A stretch of DNA of 64,000 bases from Paenibacillus sp. CF384 (GTDB lineage: Bacteria > Bacillota > Bacilli > Paenibacillales > Paenibacillaceae), in assembly GCF_900106745.1 (NCBI RefSeq), contig NZ_FNNV01000001.1, positions 744,001-808,000 on the forward strand, read 5' to 3'. The notes under the pieces are model-generated. The model was not told the origin of the DNA, made no database searches, and was given only the letters and a program-made list of their open reading frames with translations. Of the stretch, positions 1-8,122 are shown piece after piece (the first letter of the stretch is position 1; the number at the start of each line of letters is the position of its first letter). The translations under genes were made by a program, and so were the position numbers.

Positions 1-370
1 TGGCGACGATCATATCGATATCGTTGTTGTTCAACATCGGAATGCGTGTCTTGGAAGTGACTTCCTTCAGCTCAATCTTAGTTTCGTCGCCGAGAATCTC
101 CTTAGCGAGCGCCTTGGCGATGTCGATGTCGAAACCTTCGACGTTGCCGCTTGCCGGGTCCTTCAAGCCAAAGAGCTTCGTATCGTACTTGACGCCGACG
201 ACGAGCTTCCCTCGGCTCTTGATATCGCCCAGCGCCGATGCCGCTTCAGACGGCGAATTTCCGTTCGCGCCGACGTTGTCCCCTCCCTCTTTGTTGCCGC
301 ATCCGGTCAATACAACCGCGGAAAGAACCGTCAGAACGATGCCAAGCGTCATCCAACTTCTTCTCTTCAT
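1..370 (-). CDS. Amino-acid ABC transporter substrate-binding lipoprotein (partial, 3' end outside window)
   Basis: Family 3 solute-binding protein that would capture a polar amino acid outside the membrane and hand it to the permease. The ATG is at 368-370. The N-terminus is a lipoprotein signal (MKRRSW..., hydrophobic stretch, lipobox LTGC near residue 24), then a Gly/Asn-rich linker and the typical start of the periplasmic fold (GKLVVGVKYDTKLFG, then GFDIDIAKALAKEIL). The gene runs off the left edge after about 123 residues. It lies 68 bases downstream of the ATPase gene on the same strand, so the two form one operon; the permease is presumably further left. The exact substrate cannot be read from this fragment. 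Confidence 0.9.
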   Translation of the reverse strand, partial: MKRRSWMTLGIVLTVLSAVVLTGCGNKEGGDNVGANGNSPSEAASALGDIKSRGKLVVGVKYDTKLFGLKDPASGNVEGFDIDIAKALAKEILGDETKIELKEVTSKTRIPMLNNNDIDMIVA

Positions 371-438
371 AGCTTAAAACCCCTCTCCGTTATGGGATTG
401 CATGGTTTAGAACGCCAAGTTCGGTTGCGCGCAAGCCG

Positions 439-1170
439 TTAATGGCGCAGCAAGCGATTGAGAAACAAGCGCGCCCTTTCTTCCCGAGGCTGCTCGAAGA
501 ATTCCTCCGGCGGAGAGATTTCGACGATTTGCCCTTTGTCCATAAAGACGACGCGATCCGCCACTTCCCGTGCGAAACCCATCTCGTGCGTAACGACGAC
601 CATTGTCATTCCTTCGTGCGTCAAGGTCTTCATGACGTCCAGCACTTCGCCGACCATTTCCGGGTCGAGCGCGGAGGTCGGCTCGTCGAAGAGAATGATC
701 TTCGGCTTCATCGCCAGTGCCCTTGCGATTGCAACGCGCTGTTGTTGCCCGCCGGACAGCTGCGAAGGAAACGCGTCCGCCTTGTCTACGATGCCGACTT
801 TCTCCAGATACATCCTGGCTGTAACCGCCGCTTGCGGCTTCGTGATGCCGAGTGCCTTTATTGGCGCGAGCGTAATATTGTCGATCACGTTCAGATGGGG
901 ATAAAGATTGAAGTGCTGGAACACCATGCCAATTTCTCGCCGCAGCTTGTTGATATCGGTTTTCTTATTGGTGACGTCGACACCGCCCACGGTCAGACTG
1001 CCGCTCGTAATGGCCTCCAGCCGGTTGATGCAGCGAAGGAGGGTGCTCTTCCCCGAGCCGGAAGGCCCTACCACAACGACGACTTCACCCTGCGCAATTC
1101 GAAGATCGATGCCCTTAAGCACATGAAAATCGCCATAATGCTTCTCCACCCGCTGAAATTCAATCACCAC
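439..1170 (-). CDS. Polar amino-acid ABC transporter ATP-binding protein (GlnQ/ArtM type)
   Basis: 243-residue ABC ATPase that powers amino-acid uptake at the inner face of the membrane. Visible motifs: Walker [10 protein letters not shown] (residues 35-43), Q-loop, signature LSGGQQQR (about 138-145), Walker [14 protein letters not shown] (about 159-171) and the switch His in [10 protein letters not shown]. The length is normal for GlnQ-type ATPases. The start is a GTG at 1168-1170, preceded by AAGGAGGGATT. It is the first gene of the operon in this window, followed by the binding protein. The substrate is not determined, but the pairing with a family 3 binding protein supports a polar amino acid. 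Confidence 0.93.
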   Translation of the reverse strand: MVIEFQRVEKHYGDFHVLKGIDLRIAQGEVVVVVGPSGSGKSTLLRCINRLEAITSGSLTVGGVDVTNKKTDINKLRREIGMVFQHFNLYPHLNVIDNITLAPIKALGITKPQAAVTARMYLEKVGIVDKADAFPSQLSGGQQQRVAIARALAMKPKIILFDEPTSALDPEMVGEVLDVMKTLTHEGMTMVVVTHEMGFAREVADRVVFMDKGQIVEISPPEEFFEQPREERARLFLNRLLRH

Positions 1171-1400
1171 AATCCCTCCTTATCGTCGCCTTTCACTTCT
1201 CTGCGGAAATGGAATGTGAACTCACATACTGTGTAGACAACTATAACGAAAACCTACGCAATCCTAACGAATCCGACATGAAAGACGTGATTTTTTTTAC
1301 AAGTGAGTGCGATTATTCCATTTTGACAATGTCCTAATACGGTTTGGTAAGAGGTGGTTTTGTTTTGAGCAATCGCCCAGAACTACTATACAAAAATAAA

Positions 1401-1450
1401 AAAAGCCGCAGTTTATGCGACTTCCGCTGTATGTGTCCGTTAGTTCAATT
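1401..1450 (-). repeat. Cassette-boundary element copy 1 (hairpin plus box)
   Basis: Gene-strand box AACTAACGGACACATA (plus-strand GTTAG core 1439-1443) lies 8 bases after the stop of the 62-aa gene. A short hairpin follows (GCCGCA 1405-1410 / TGCGAC 1416-1421) with a T-run on the minus strand, so it may also terminate transcription. Same box family as the copies listed at many gene ends up to 25.9 kb. Confidence 0.6.
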
Positions 1451-1458
1451 CAAGATTA

Positions 1459-1647
1459 TTAAGTATAGTCCGGGTATTCAAAGTTGCCCGTTTCTATTCG
1501 ATTAATGATATCTATGAGTTCTTCAATTCTTCCTTGTTTCATATATAAAGTTTCACTTGCTTGAAAAAAATGAACTAGTTTTTTCTCTTTTAGATGGGCT
1601 AATCTCTTGTGTAAATAAGACAAGAGTTCTTCATTGTTTGCACACAC
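1459..1647 (-). CDS. Small hypothetical protein (62 aa)
   Basis: Not recognised. The protein is mostly predicted helical and charged, with a Lys/Leu-rich middle (HKRLAHLKEKK), no signal peptide and no membrane segment. It sits as a single gene between two copies of the cassette-boundary box (1401-1450 downstream, 1677-1695 upstream). The ATG is at 1645-1647, with GAGAGGAGAATCGGAGTG just upstream, which contains a good ribosome binding site. Family and function unknown. Confidence 0.6.
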   Translation of the reverse strand: MCANNEELLSYLHKRLAHLKEKKLVHFFQASETLYMKQGRIEELIDIINRIETGNFEYPDYT

Positions 1648-1676
1648 TCCGATTCTCCTCTCAAGTCGCCTAAATG

Positions 1677-1695
1677 AAGTGCCCGTTATTTCAAT
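1677..1695 (-). repeat. Cassette-boundary box copy 2
   Basis: Plus-strand GTGCCCGTTATTTCAATG. On the gene strand this is TTGAAATAACGGGCAC, and the TGA inside TTGAAA is the stop codon of the GNAT gene at 1691. Single box with no hairpin. Confidence 0.6.
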
Positions 1696-2161
1696 GCATT
1701 GCTCTGAGCCATGGTGATAAACTCCGTCGACCCTTTACTAAATTCAATTTCCTGGCTGAATCCGAATTTTTATACAAGCATATTGCTCTTTGATTAAACT
1801 TTGCTACCGTAAGTCGCTTTGGGAGGATCTCGAAGTTATTATCGATATAGCTAAGTACAAATGTTAGAAACGATGTTCCATTTCCCTGCCCCGTGTACTC
1901 AGGTCTCATTCCAATGCCAGTGTCCATATAAGCTTGGGAATACGTATATATATCATTTGGTACTTGTGCAGCGATTCCTAAACAAAAGAAGCCAATTAAC
2001 CTTTTATCAATATCAAACACAGAAAAATATAAGCCCTCAAGCATCTCGTTTCCCGCCTCAGGGCTTAATTCATTGTTATAAAAATCATACGGTTCATCAT
2101 ATCTCCAACCTAAGATATCGCTAGCTGCATCTTTACTCATTTTATCAGTGTAAAGCTTCAT
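1691..2161 (-). CDS. GNAT family N-acetyltransferase
   Basis: 156-residue acetyl-CoA-dependent acetyltransferase of RimJ/RimI-like layout. The central strand FSVFDIDKRLIGFFCLG is followed by the acetyl-CoA pyrophosphate-binding segment RPEYTGQGNGTSFL (about residues 90-103), and then VAKFNQRAICLYKNSD, which matches the usual N-x-x-A-x-x-x-Y region. The substrate is unknown. The stop codon TGA falls inside the cassette-boundary box (1677-1695). The length is typical of the family. Confidence 0.85.
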   Translation of the reverse strand: MKLYTDKMSKDAASDILGWRYDEPYDFYNNELSPEAGNEMLEGLYFSVFDIDKRLIGFFCLGIAAQVPNDIYTYSQAYMDTGIGMRPEYTGQGNGTSFLTFVLSYIDNNFEILPKRLTVAKFNQRAICLYKNSDSARKLNLVKGRRSLSPWLRAMH

Positions 2162-2205
2162 GTCGTCCTCCCGTCTGCTACGCCACAGAGCATGAGTTCA
2201 ATACT

Positions 2206-2604
2206 TTACCTTTGTAAATCCAATGATGTTCCCCACCTAATCTTAATTGTCGGTTTGGTTTGTAATTCCAACGGGATAACAAAATTCTCTTTGTCAAATT
2301 CGATGACTAGGCTTTCTAAATCATTTATTCGTTTTATTGTGAGGTTAAGGATGTTCTCTATGTAAAACTTGTTAATTTCTTCTTCCTCAAGATACAACCT
2401 TATTTGTCCACAATTACTCGCCTCTTTAAGATCAAATTCAGCCCTTAGATTACCACGTGCTATTTTGAAAGAAACGGTCGTGTATTGCCAAGGAATTCCT
2501 TCATCAATAAATTCGGCTTCACACTCAAATAAGTATTCTAATTCATAAAGTTCGGGGGTTTTAATCATTACCACCTTCGCTTCTATTAATATTTCACTTC
2601 CCAA
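2206..2604 (-). CDS. Hypothetical protein (132 aa)
   Basis: Not recognised. Acidic protein with predicted beta-rich content (alternating hydrophobic residues in EYLFECEAEFIDEG and LVIEFDKENFVIPLEL), no signal peptide and no transmembrane segment. Orphan gene in the minus-strand accessory run. No clear boundary box directly follows its stop, which is 42 bases before the start of the GNAT gene. The first ATG may not be the true start because MIKTPELYELEYLFE (residue 13) would also fit. Confidence 0.6.
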   Translation of the reverse strand: MGSEILIEAKVVMIKTPELYELEYLFECEAEFIDEGIPWQYTTVSFKIARGNLRAEFDLKEASNCGQIRLYLEEEEINKFYIENILNLTIKRINDLESLVIEFDKENFVIPLELQTKPTIKIRWGTSLDLQR

Positions 2605-2644
2605 TCATATCATGAAAAACTCATTGTATTCCCATTCTCAATTA

Positions 2645-2720
2645 CCACGCTAAACTGCCTATTCCTTCAACAAAATGAAAAGGAGCTGCCGTGTAGCAAG
2701 CTCCTTAACTATCGTAACAA
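2645..2720 (-). repeat. Cassette-boundary element copy 3 (full type, degenerate boxes)
   Basis: Perfect arms AAGGAGCT (2680-2687) and AGCTCCTT (2699-2706), flanked on the plus strand by CGCTAAACTGCC...CTTCAAC on the left and AACTATCGTAACAAG on the right. The left flank matches the copy at 24641 (CGCTAAACTGCCCAGTTAG). Located 30 bases downstream of the 68-aa gene. Confidence 0.55.
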
Positions 2721-2749
2721 GTATAGAATTTTGAAACTTTAAGGAAATG

Positions 2750-2956
2750 CTATTTCAACTGACGTTTTAGAATGTATGTACTTTTGCTTTCTTTGATTGC
2801 CAGTTCCCACCCGTCATCTCCAAGAATATTTAAAACTCTTATGAGGGAGATGCCATTGAATTTTGGAGTGTGTTCACTTTCATCTACATAATATCTAACA
2901 CCATAAATATCATGTTCCATTTTCAAGACCGTATATTCAAACTTTATGACAATCAC
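2750..2956 (-). CDS. Small hypothetical protein (68 aa)
   Basis: Not recognised. Compact protein with alternating hydrophobic strands and a Trp in LGDDGWELAIKES, a pattern often seen in small DUF4177-like proteins (D-G-W-E-L). That resemblance is only suggestive. The gene-strand sequence before the ATG contains AAAAGGGGTGATTGTC, a strong ribosome binding site. Single gene between a full boundary element and the next unknown gene. Confidence 0.6.
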   Translation of the reverse strand: MIVIKFEYTVLKMEHDIYGVRYYVDESEHTPKFNGISLIRVLNILGDDGWELAIKESKSTYILKRQLK

Positions 2957-3014
2957 CCCTTTTCATTCATTTAGTTAAATGTTACCATATTCTGATATCT
3001 GCACAAGAGACTGT

Positions 3015-3545
3015 TTATCCGAAATTTTTCACCCGATAGCCAATTTCGCCGTTATGCGTAAACGTCTTAATACAACTACTCCAATCGATCATATATGATC
3101 GTATTGACTGGATCTCGCTCTCACGGAAGGAGAACATCATAAAATGTTTTAGCAAGAAATTATATATCAATGCAAAGAAAGCTTTAACTTCGGCTTCGGT
3201 CGCTCTCTTTCCTCTCTCTAACTCAATGCTGTATAGCTCTACGACCCCGAATGGAGGAATCTGATCCCAGTAATCATACGCCTTATCTTCATAATCTTCT
3301 ACGACGCTTTGCTCCATGGACTTGAGCATCGACGATTGTTCTTGATTCAAATCCCTTAGATTAAACCTAAATGTCAGACCTATTTCAGCGCACCGTACTT
3401 CGATGTTGGCGTGGTTTATATTACAGCCTGGACGGACAGATATTTGATGGTTATCGACACAACGCTTAAATTCCGAGCTTGCACCCTCCCAAGCCTCCAA
3501 TTGGAAATCCTTTTCTTCTAAAAATAAATAAATCCTTGTTGCCAT
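3015..3545 (-). CDS. Hypothetical protein (176 aa)
   Basis: Not recognised. Soluble, acidic protein with no signal peptide. The middle is rich in Glu/Asp (QSVVEDYEDKAYDYWDQI), followed by a hydrophobic helix-like stretch (FFALIYNFLLKHFMMFSF). The ribosome binding site AAAGGAGACAGTT precedes the ATG. Orphan gene, same strand as its neighbours. The upstream 88-base gap separates it from the boundary box at the end of the ADP-ribosylglycohydrolase gene. Confidence 0.6.
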   Translation of the reverse strand: MATRIYLFLEEKDFQLEAWEGASSEFKRCVDNHQISVRPGCNINHANIEVRCAEIGLTFRFNLRDLNQEQSSMLKSMEQSVVEDYEDKAYDYWDQIPPFGVVELYSIELERGKRATEAEVKAFFALIYNFLLKHFMMFSFRESEIQSIRSYMIDWSSCIKTFTHNGEIGYRVKNFG

Positions 3546-3618
3546 AACTGTCTCCTTTAAACGTTACTTCTTTGGATGTATGCGACACCGTGTCGCGAAT
3601 TCAGAAAAGTAGTAAATC

Positions 3619-3645
3619 CAACTATCGTACTTGTTAGTTTATTGA
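3619..3645 (-). repeat. Cassette-boundary box copy 4
   Basis: Plus-strand ACTATCGTACTTGTTAGTTT, gene-strand AAACTAACAAGTACGATAGT. The TAA inside CTAAC is the stop codon of the ADP-ribosylglycohydrolase gene (3634-3636). Single box. Confidence 0.6.
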
Positions 3646-4545
3646 TTGGTGTAATTGCAAGGCATAATCGAGAATTAAATCTTTCAATGCCAGTGGCTCC
3701 ACCCAACGCTTAGGCATGGATTCTAAACCATAAAAGGCACCAGCCAACTGACCGTATACGGCACCTGTAGTATCTGCGTCGTTACCAAGGTTGACAGCGC
3801 ACAGTACACCTTCTTCAAAATTTTCTCCATGGTAAAATGCCCACAATGCTGCTTCCAACGACTTCACAACATACCCGCTGCCTTGAATGTCCGGAGGTTG
3901 TAACCGTTTATATGACCCTTTATATACCTCATTAATTTTAGGAGCAAGAGGATCATGCTCCCATAGATTATTGAATGCCTCTGGATGCAGTAAGTTCGCT
4001 TTATTCATCCCTTTTGCTGCAGCGGCTATCATAACCCCTAACAACCTACAAGCATCGACGCACTCTTTGGCTGAATGTGTAGTTCTGGAACTTATACCAG
4101 ACCATTTCGCAACCTCATATAGATCATTAGCGAAAAATAACGGCACCGGTGCAAGTCGCATTATGGAACCATTGCCTGCGGTATACGCATCTTCCGAACC
4201 GCTAAATGGCTCTCCCGTACGTTCGAACCTTCGAAGCGCTTCAACGGTGGCATTTCCAATATCAAAGCACTCTCCAGTTGAACTTAGATGGCCTGTGCGA
4301 TACCACTTTACATACCGATGCATCTGATCCACGGGATCAAACTGCTTTTTTAAGATCAAACTTTCAGAAAGGCATATGGCCATAGAAGTGTCATCCGTCC
4401 AACTACCTTTTGGCAGATCAAAGGCACCACCGCCGTTCATTTCTGTGACCTCCGAAAATGTCCCAGGTTCTTTGAACTCAACGGTCGTGCCGATTGCATC
4501 ACCGATGGCTAACCCAATAAGGCTACCTTGGAAGCGATTGATCAT
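3634..4545 (-). CDS. ADP-ribosylglycohydrolase family protein
   Basis: 303-residue DraG/ARH-fold hydrolase expected to remove ADP-ribose from proteins or small molecules using a binuclear Mg centre. Metal-binding motifs are complete: GLAIGDAIGTTVEF (about 10-23), TDDTSMA (about 50-56) and GNDADTTGAVYGQLAG (about 253-268). The length is normal. The ATG is at 4543-4545, with CTAGGAGGATCAAT upstream. The stop codon lies inside a cassette-boundary box. Single gene; the natural substrate is unknown. In accessory regions such enzymes often counteract ADP-ribosylating toxins, which here is inference only. Confidence 0.92.
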   Translation of the reverse strand: MINRFQGSLIGLAIGDAIGTTVEFKEPGTFSEVTEMNGGGAFDLPKGSWTDDTSMAICLSESLILKKQFDPVDQMHRYVKWYRTGHLSSTGECFDIGNATVEALRRFERTGEPFSGSEDAYTAGNGSIMRLAPVPLFFANDLYEVAKWSGISSRTTHSAKECVDACRLLGVMIAAAAKGMNKANLLHPEAFNNLWEHDPLAPKINEVYKGSYKRLQPPDIQGSGYVVKSLEAALWAFYHGENFEEGVLCAVNLGNDADTTGAVYGQLAGAFYGLESMPKRWVEPLALKDLILDYALQLHQSIN

Positions 4546-4652
4546 ATTGATCCTCCTAGAAAATGCATCTTAGAATAATTGCAGTATGAGGAACGACTCA
4601 CATTTGTAGTATTAGCCATTGCGACCACTATCCGGTTAACGTATCAATTCGC

Positions 4653-4675
4653 CGATTGTGTCCAGTTAGTTTAAT
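4653..4675 (-). repeat. Cassette-boundary box copy 5
   Basis: Plus-strand GATTGTGTCCAGTTAGTTTAA. The stop of the NUDIX gene (4671-4673) is one base from the GTTAG core (4665-4669). A weaker second GGTTAAC lies at 4634-4640. Confidence 0.55.
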
Positions 4676-5252
4676 ACAGAGTAACTATTTCAGGGTGCTT
4701 TTTGATTAATGTATCCAGGAGTAAGAGATGTGGAAAAGGTTCCAACAATTTATGCAACGGTAATTCTTCCTTTATCACCGCTTTTCCTCCTGATTTTAGA
4801 TACTGACCAAGTGTCATTCGTTCAGAACTTAGTTTCGTGATATTCTCAGGGCTAAGTATTAATATTCCCTTCGTTTCCATAGACGGTACAGGAGCTTCAT
4901 CAGCGCTTGCTAAGAAAATAGGAGTAATTAGATTACTTTCAGGACGTTTCGCTACTAATATAGGTTCATGATCTTCCTCAATCCATCCGCCAGGTACTAA
5001 ATCTGGATTGTCGGAAGCCTCGTACCAATAGGTAATAGGTGGTTTTATCGTATTAATTGTAAGAGAGGATTCCTCAGACACCTCCCTCATGGCACACTGC
5101 CAACCTGTTTCACCAGACTCCCTATGGCCTCCTAGCCTCACAACACCTAAAGTTGTCCCTGACTTAGTTGGCCCTACTTGAAACAGAAAGTGGCCATCAA
5201 AATTCACATAAGCACCTGCAGTAATTATTTTCAATCTCAAATGGCCCTCCAC
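4671..5252 (-). CDS. NUDIX hydrolase
   Basis: 193-residue pyrophosphohydrolase. The Nudix box runs from about residue 41 (GGHRESGETGW...REVSEESS), with the metal-binding REVSEE core intact. The C-terminal half is longer than a minimal Nudix domain and is not recognised. Substrate unknown. Single gene on the minus strand, ending at a boundary box. The upstream sequence has TAGGAGGTGGAGG before the ATG at 5250-5252; an internal ATG is absent in the domain start, so the first start is kept. Confidence 0.88.
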   Translation of the reverse strand: MEGHLRLKIITAGAYVNFDGHFLFQVGPTKSGTTLGVVRLGGHRESGETGWQCAMREVSEESSLTINTIKPPITYWYEASDNPDLVPGGWIEEDHEPILVAKRPESNLITPIFLASADEAPVPSMETKGILILSPENITKLSSERMTLGQYLKSGGKAVIKEELPLHKLLEPFPHLLLLDTLIKKHPEIVTLY

Positions 5253-5293
5253 CTCCTAAGATTATATAAACTAAGATTTCGTAGGGGTAATGA

Positions 5294-5322
5294 TGTATCC
5301 TGCTCGTTCGTAGAACAGCTCA
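5294..5322 (-). repeat. Cassette-boundary box copy 6 (degenerate)
   Basis: Plus-strand TATCCTGCTCGTTCGTAGAA then CAGCTCAATT at the stop of the gene at 5320. It resembles the TATCCTGC...GTTAG variant seen at 25871 and 6170, but the core has drifted to GTTCG. Confidence 0.35.
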
Positions 5323-6084
5323 ATTACCAGCCCACAAGCCGTATTCGTACTTTGTAAAATCCATCTTGTGATTCAGAAATAATTGAAAGTAATCCCTATA
5401 ATTTTCCGTTATTTCGAAATATCCAAAAACAGGATGCTCTTCTGATAAACCAAATATTTTTCGATATTCTTCTAATGGCACATTAACTATTTCCTCATCC
5501 CCTATAACCAACGGGATCTCTACGCCTACTTCACTCCATTGTACTAATCTTGTTGTATCTTTTTCTTCGAAATAATACGGTGAACTAAGTTCCTCTACAT
5601 AAAGGCCACTTTTTTTTGCGAATTCAATTGCAGTTAAAGATTTTTGATTGCTACCAATATACATATAATAATCCCAACCAAAATGCACAAAAAAATTATC
5701 TTTGGAATATAGCTGACAATCAGCAAAGTTTCTTAATATCATTTTACATATTAGGCGAATTTCATTTATGTTCACGATCAAATCTTCCTTAATATTGATC
5801 ATTCCAAATTCATTATCATATAAGATTGAGGTCTTATCTTCGTGTGAAATCGATCTATTGGATGTCTGAATTAAACGCAGAGAATATTGCCTTTTTTCAT
5901 TTAAAAACTCTATTATGGTCTCAACATAAGCGTGTTCAATAAAGAGATATTCTTCTAATGTAAATAAATTTCCATTTATTATTTTCCCAATTTCAGATGG
6001 GCAAGTCCATTCATCTAATAAATAATGTCCTTTTTCATTTCTAAATAGAGGGTTATATTTTGTAATTCTCCACTGATACTTCAT
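5320..6084 (-). CDS. Hypothetical protein (254 aa)
   Basis: Not recognised as a named family. The start is set at residue ATGAAGTATCAGTGG (6082-6084) because AAGGTGATGCTAAAG precedes it; the frame stays open to 6135. The N-terminus MKYQWRITKYNPLFRNEKG has aromatic and basic residues, and the remainder is soluble with many Glu/Tyr. A domain of this kind is common in Bacillales as a lone uncharacterised gene. No catalytic motif was seen. Markedly A/T-rich. Confidence 0.65.
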   Translation of the reverse strand: MKYQWRITKYNPLFRNEKGHYLLDEWTCPSEIGKIINGNLFTLEEYLFIEHAYVETIIEFLNEKRQYSLRLIQTSNRSISHEDKTSILYDNEFGMINIKEDLIVNINEIRLICKMILRNFADCQLYSKDNFFVHFGWDYYMYIGSNQKSLTAIEFAKKSGLYVEELSSPYYFEEKDTTRLVQWSEVGVEIPLVIGDEEIVNVPLEEYRKIFGLSEEHPVFGYFEITENYRDYFQLFLNHKMDFTKYEYGLWAGN

Positions 6085-6168
6085 CTTTAGCATCACCTTC
6101 ATAGACACTTGTTTTTTATTAAATAGATACCCCACTATATCAGACTATCTTATTTTCGTTATTAAACA

Positions 6169-6244
6169 ATCCTGCCTGTTAGTGGAACAGGCAGCCGTTT
6201 GGTCGGTTGCGTATTTTTCATTGTTGTATCCGTTAGCTGCGTAA
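6169..6244 (-). repeat. Cassette-boundary element copy 7 (two boxes)
   Basis: Two direct copies of the core, GCCTGTTAGTGG (GTTA at 6178) and TCCGTTAGC (GTTA at 6232), 54 bases apart. Between them is a GAACAGGCAGCCG arm without a perfect partner (GGTCGGTTGCG). Lies 85 bases after the stop of the membrane gene at 6329. Confidence 0.55.
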
Positions 6245-6328
6245 AAAAATGGCAGAATTAATATCTGCAACGTGAATAACGCGATCGTCTTCAGCCAGAA
6301 GCCATTGTGATCCAAGTAAGCATCAAGA

Positions 6329-6667
6329 CTATTCCCTTCTCCCGTTCTTTTTTTGGATTATCTTGAAAATAATGACTCCAATTGTGCACAAAAATGCCCC
6401 TATTAGTTGTGAAACAATAAGAAAAGTAAGCTGTGTATGATCATCAAATAAGTTAAACTGTATATTTAATAACCATACTCCGTTCAAAAAAAACCATACA
6501 ACTACTCCCCATAATAGGAAATGGCCTTCCGGCTTCTTCGTATGCAATTTTCTAGAGTAATAATGTACTAACAACCAGCCTACAAATCCCAGTACAATAA
6601 GGCTCATTATCCAGTATGGAAGACCACTATTTGCTCTCATATAAATCTCCATCTCTCGTAAAGTCAT
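6329..6667 (-). CDS. Small membrane protein (112 aa)
   Basis: Three predicted transmembrane segments: about residues 17-36 (LPYWIMSLIVLGFVGWLLVHY), 49-70 (FLLWGVVVWFFLNGVWLL) and 81-104 (FLIVSQLIGAFLCTIGVIIF). The tail IIQKKNGRRE is basic. No family recognised. Single gene in the accessory run. An internal start at MEIYMRANSG (residue 6) is possible. Confidence 0.65.
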   Translation of the reverse strand: MTLREMEIYMRANSGLPYWIMSLIVLGFVGWLLVHYYSRKLHTKKPEGHFLLWGVVVWFFLNGVWLLNIQFNLFDDHTQLTFLIVSQLIGAFLCTIGVIIFKIIQKKNGRRE

Positions 6668-6696
6668 TAAATTAATCTAAATGCTTATTTCACGTT

Positions 6697-6786
6697 GTCA
6701 CTCCGCTAACCCCCCGTTCACTGAACGAGGCCGTGCGACAGCCCAGTGATATAGATTTTTAATTCTCGTTCCCGGTTAGTGCAATG
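6697..6786 (-). repeat. Cassette-boundary element copy 8 (two boxes, overlaps gene end)
   Basis: Plus-strand CCCCGTTCACTGAACG near 6712-6727 and CCCGGTTAGTGCAATGG at 6771-6787, with GGCCGTGCGACAGCC between them. The stop of the NUDIX gene (6759-6761) lies inside the element, so its last residues (ALTGNEN) are encoded by the box itself. Confidence 0.5.
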
Positions 6787-7235
6787 GAATTACACCATTT
6801 AAGAACTGCCTGATCTACTTCATCAATATAGCCAATATCATCGGTTAAATTCCATAACATGATTTTATCTGTCTCATCGTTTACTTTGAACGGCACTATG
6901 TATTCCAGGTCAGCAAAGTATATTGGATTATATTTTATTGCACCATCTGGTTTACGGACCTTCAATAGTCCTATAAATACCATATCGTAAACAACCTGCG
7001 CCGTTTCCTCCAAGAGTTCCCGTATAGCGCATTCTTTAGCTGATTCTTCTTCATTTCTTCCCCCAGCCGGTAGCTCCCATTGATTTCTCCATGTATTAAA
7101 GCAAATAAGATATCTATCTTCGAATCTGACCAAAGCGTATGAACCAGCCAATGGTTCATACTTTTCCATTTCATTTTCATTCAACGATATACATTCTAAA
7201 AACTCGAAGCCATTTTTATTAATAATTGTTGTCAA
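6759..7235 (-). CDS. NUDIX hydrolase
   Basis: 158-residue Nudix protein. The box starts at PAGGRNEEESAKE and continues into RELLEETAQ (about residues 56-81), with the metal-binding REXXEE present. The domain is preceded by ALVRFEDRYLICFNTWRNQW, typical of the family. Substrate unknown. The C-terminal residues ALTGNEN come from translation through the boundary box, suggesting that the original stop was lost or lay inside the box in another frame. The start ATG is likely at 7233-7235; no strong ribosome binding site was noted. Confidence 0.87.
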   Translation of the reverse strand: MTTIINKNGFEFLECISLNENEMEKYEPLAGSYALVRFEDRYLICFNTWRNQWELPAGGRNEEESAKECAIRELLEETAQVVYDMVFIGLLKVRKPDGAIKYNPIYFADLEYIVPFKVNDETDKIMLWNLTDDIGYIDEVDQAVLKWCNSIALTGNEN

Positions 7236-7275
7236 TAAAAGCCCTCGTTCCCTCTAAATTAAACCCTACATGAAA

Positions 7276-7300
7276 CCTATCCCGTTAGCATAATGAAAAT
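7276..7300 (-). repeat. Cassette-boundary box copy 9
   Basis: Plus-strand CCTATCCCGTTAGCATAATG. The TAA in gene-strand GCTAACGGG is the stop of the gene at 7285 (7285-7287). Confidence 0.6.
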
Positions 7301-7575
7301 GGCGATGTTATCCAAATTTTATAAATTACTTTCTCATCCTCAATGCTATGTGATGTATTAATAATAACTTTCGTTTGATTCAAGTCCTTCCATCTCGGAA
7401 GATGTTCGACCAGATAGAGGTAAACTTTATAATCTGGAGTTGCATAACCTACATTTACTCGAATGCCTCCAGCAAAATCAGAATAAAGTGAATCTGCCCA
7501 TTCGTATATTTCCCAATCCGTATCCATTACTCTATTGGCTTCCTTATACTTCTCATTTATCCAATCAATACACAT
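7285..7575 (-). CDS. Hypothetical protein (96 aa)
   Basis: Not recognised. The start is chosen at ATG 7573-7575 because gene-strand TTGGAGGTGTTCTGAG gives an excellent ribosome binding site; the frame continues open to 7617. Soluble, with aromatic residues (MCIDWINEKY, WEIYEWADSLY) and an alternating strand pattern near the C-terminus. The stop codon is the TAA inside the boundary box. Single gene; looks like a cassette in its own right. Confidence 0.65.
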   Translation of the reverse strand: MCIDWINEKYKEANRVMDTDWEIYEWADSLYSDFAGGIRVNVGYATPDYKVYLYLVEHLPRWKDLNQTKVIINTSHSIEDEKVIYKIWITSPFSLC

Positions 7576-7613
7576 CTCAGAACACCTCCAAGCTGAAATT
7601 ATGTCATAATTCC

Positions 7614-7637
7614 ACAATAGTGCCCGTTAGCTTAGTC
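7614..7637 (-). repeat. Cassette-boundary box copy 10
   Basis: Plus-strand AATAGTGCCCGTTAGCTTAG. The TAA in gene-strand AAGCTAACGGGCACTAT is the stop of the gene at 7627 (7627-7629). Confidence 0.65.
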
Positions 7638-7968
7638 CATGGTCTTCATCTATTATCCATGAGAACTCTTTTGCAATGGCGGTAGCAATTGCAGCTATGG
7701 TCTGTTCCAGAATATCATTAATGTAATTGGGAAAATCAATCTCAATTAAATTAACTTCTTCTATCCCTTCCAGTGTATCGAACCCATAGTTACCATCGTT
7801 ATCAGAAGTTATCCCTCTTATCTTAATAAGCTCTCCATAGATTTCTTTGAAAAATGTTAGGTGACTGGCCTTTTCAAATTCCAAAATATGAATTAGGTAC
7901 TGCTCTAGAACCTTTGACTTTACTTTTTTCGTGTAGTCATCAGAATGGATACTAATGTAGTAATACAT
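7627..7968 (-). CDS. Hypothetical protein (113 aa)
   Basis: Not recognised. Starts MYYYISIHSDDYTKK with AGCGAGGTGAGATGA just upstream. Predicted alpha/beta, acidic (DSDNDGNYGFDTLEG-like region), ending WIIDEDHGLS, where the last codon abuts the box. The N-terminal strand-helix plan resembles small immunity-type proteins, but no family can be named. Confidence 0.65.
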   Translation of the reverse strand: MYYYISIHSDDYTKKVKSKVLEQYLIHILEFEKASHLTFFKEIYGELIKIRGITSDNDGNYGFDTLEGIEEVNLIEIDFPNYINDILEQTIAAIATAIAKEFSWIIDEDHGLS

Positions 7969-7998
7969 TCATCTCACCTCGCTTGTCTTATGTATCTC

Positions 7999-8121
7999 TT
8001 ATTCGTGACAAGCCAAATGTATCCTTTTAAGCATCAGTTCATTAATGTAATCTCCCGGAGTGGAAACTTTCATCATAAGAAAAGGCTTCATATCAGTAGC
8101 TAGCCTCGATAATACATTAGA
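7999..8121 (-). pseudogene. Possible C-terminal gene remnant (about 40 codons)
   Basis: Open frame reading ...RLATDMKPFLMMKVSTPGDY then INELMLKRIHLACHE and a stop at 7999-8001. The composition looks coding, but the only ATG (8089-8091) lacks a well-placed ribosome binding site and the upstream end runs into a stop beside boundary element 11. Probably a leftover of a truncated cassette gene. Chance coding-likeness cannot be excluded. Confidence 0.3.
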
Positions 8122-8122
8122 T

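Noticed and set aside
442-1236. 264-codon plus-strand frame opposite the ABC ATPase
   Set aside because: Antisense shadow of a gene with complete ABC motifs; Arg/His-rich composition with no family resemblance.
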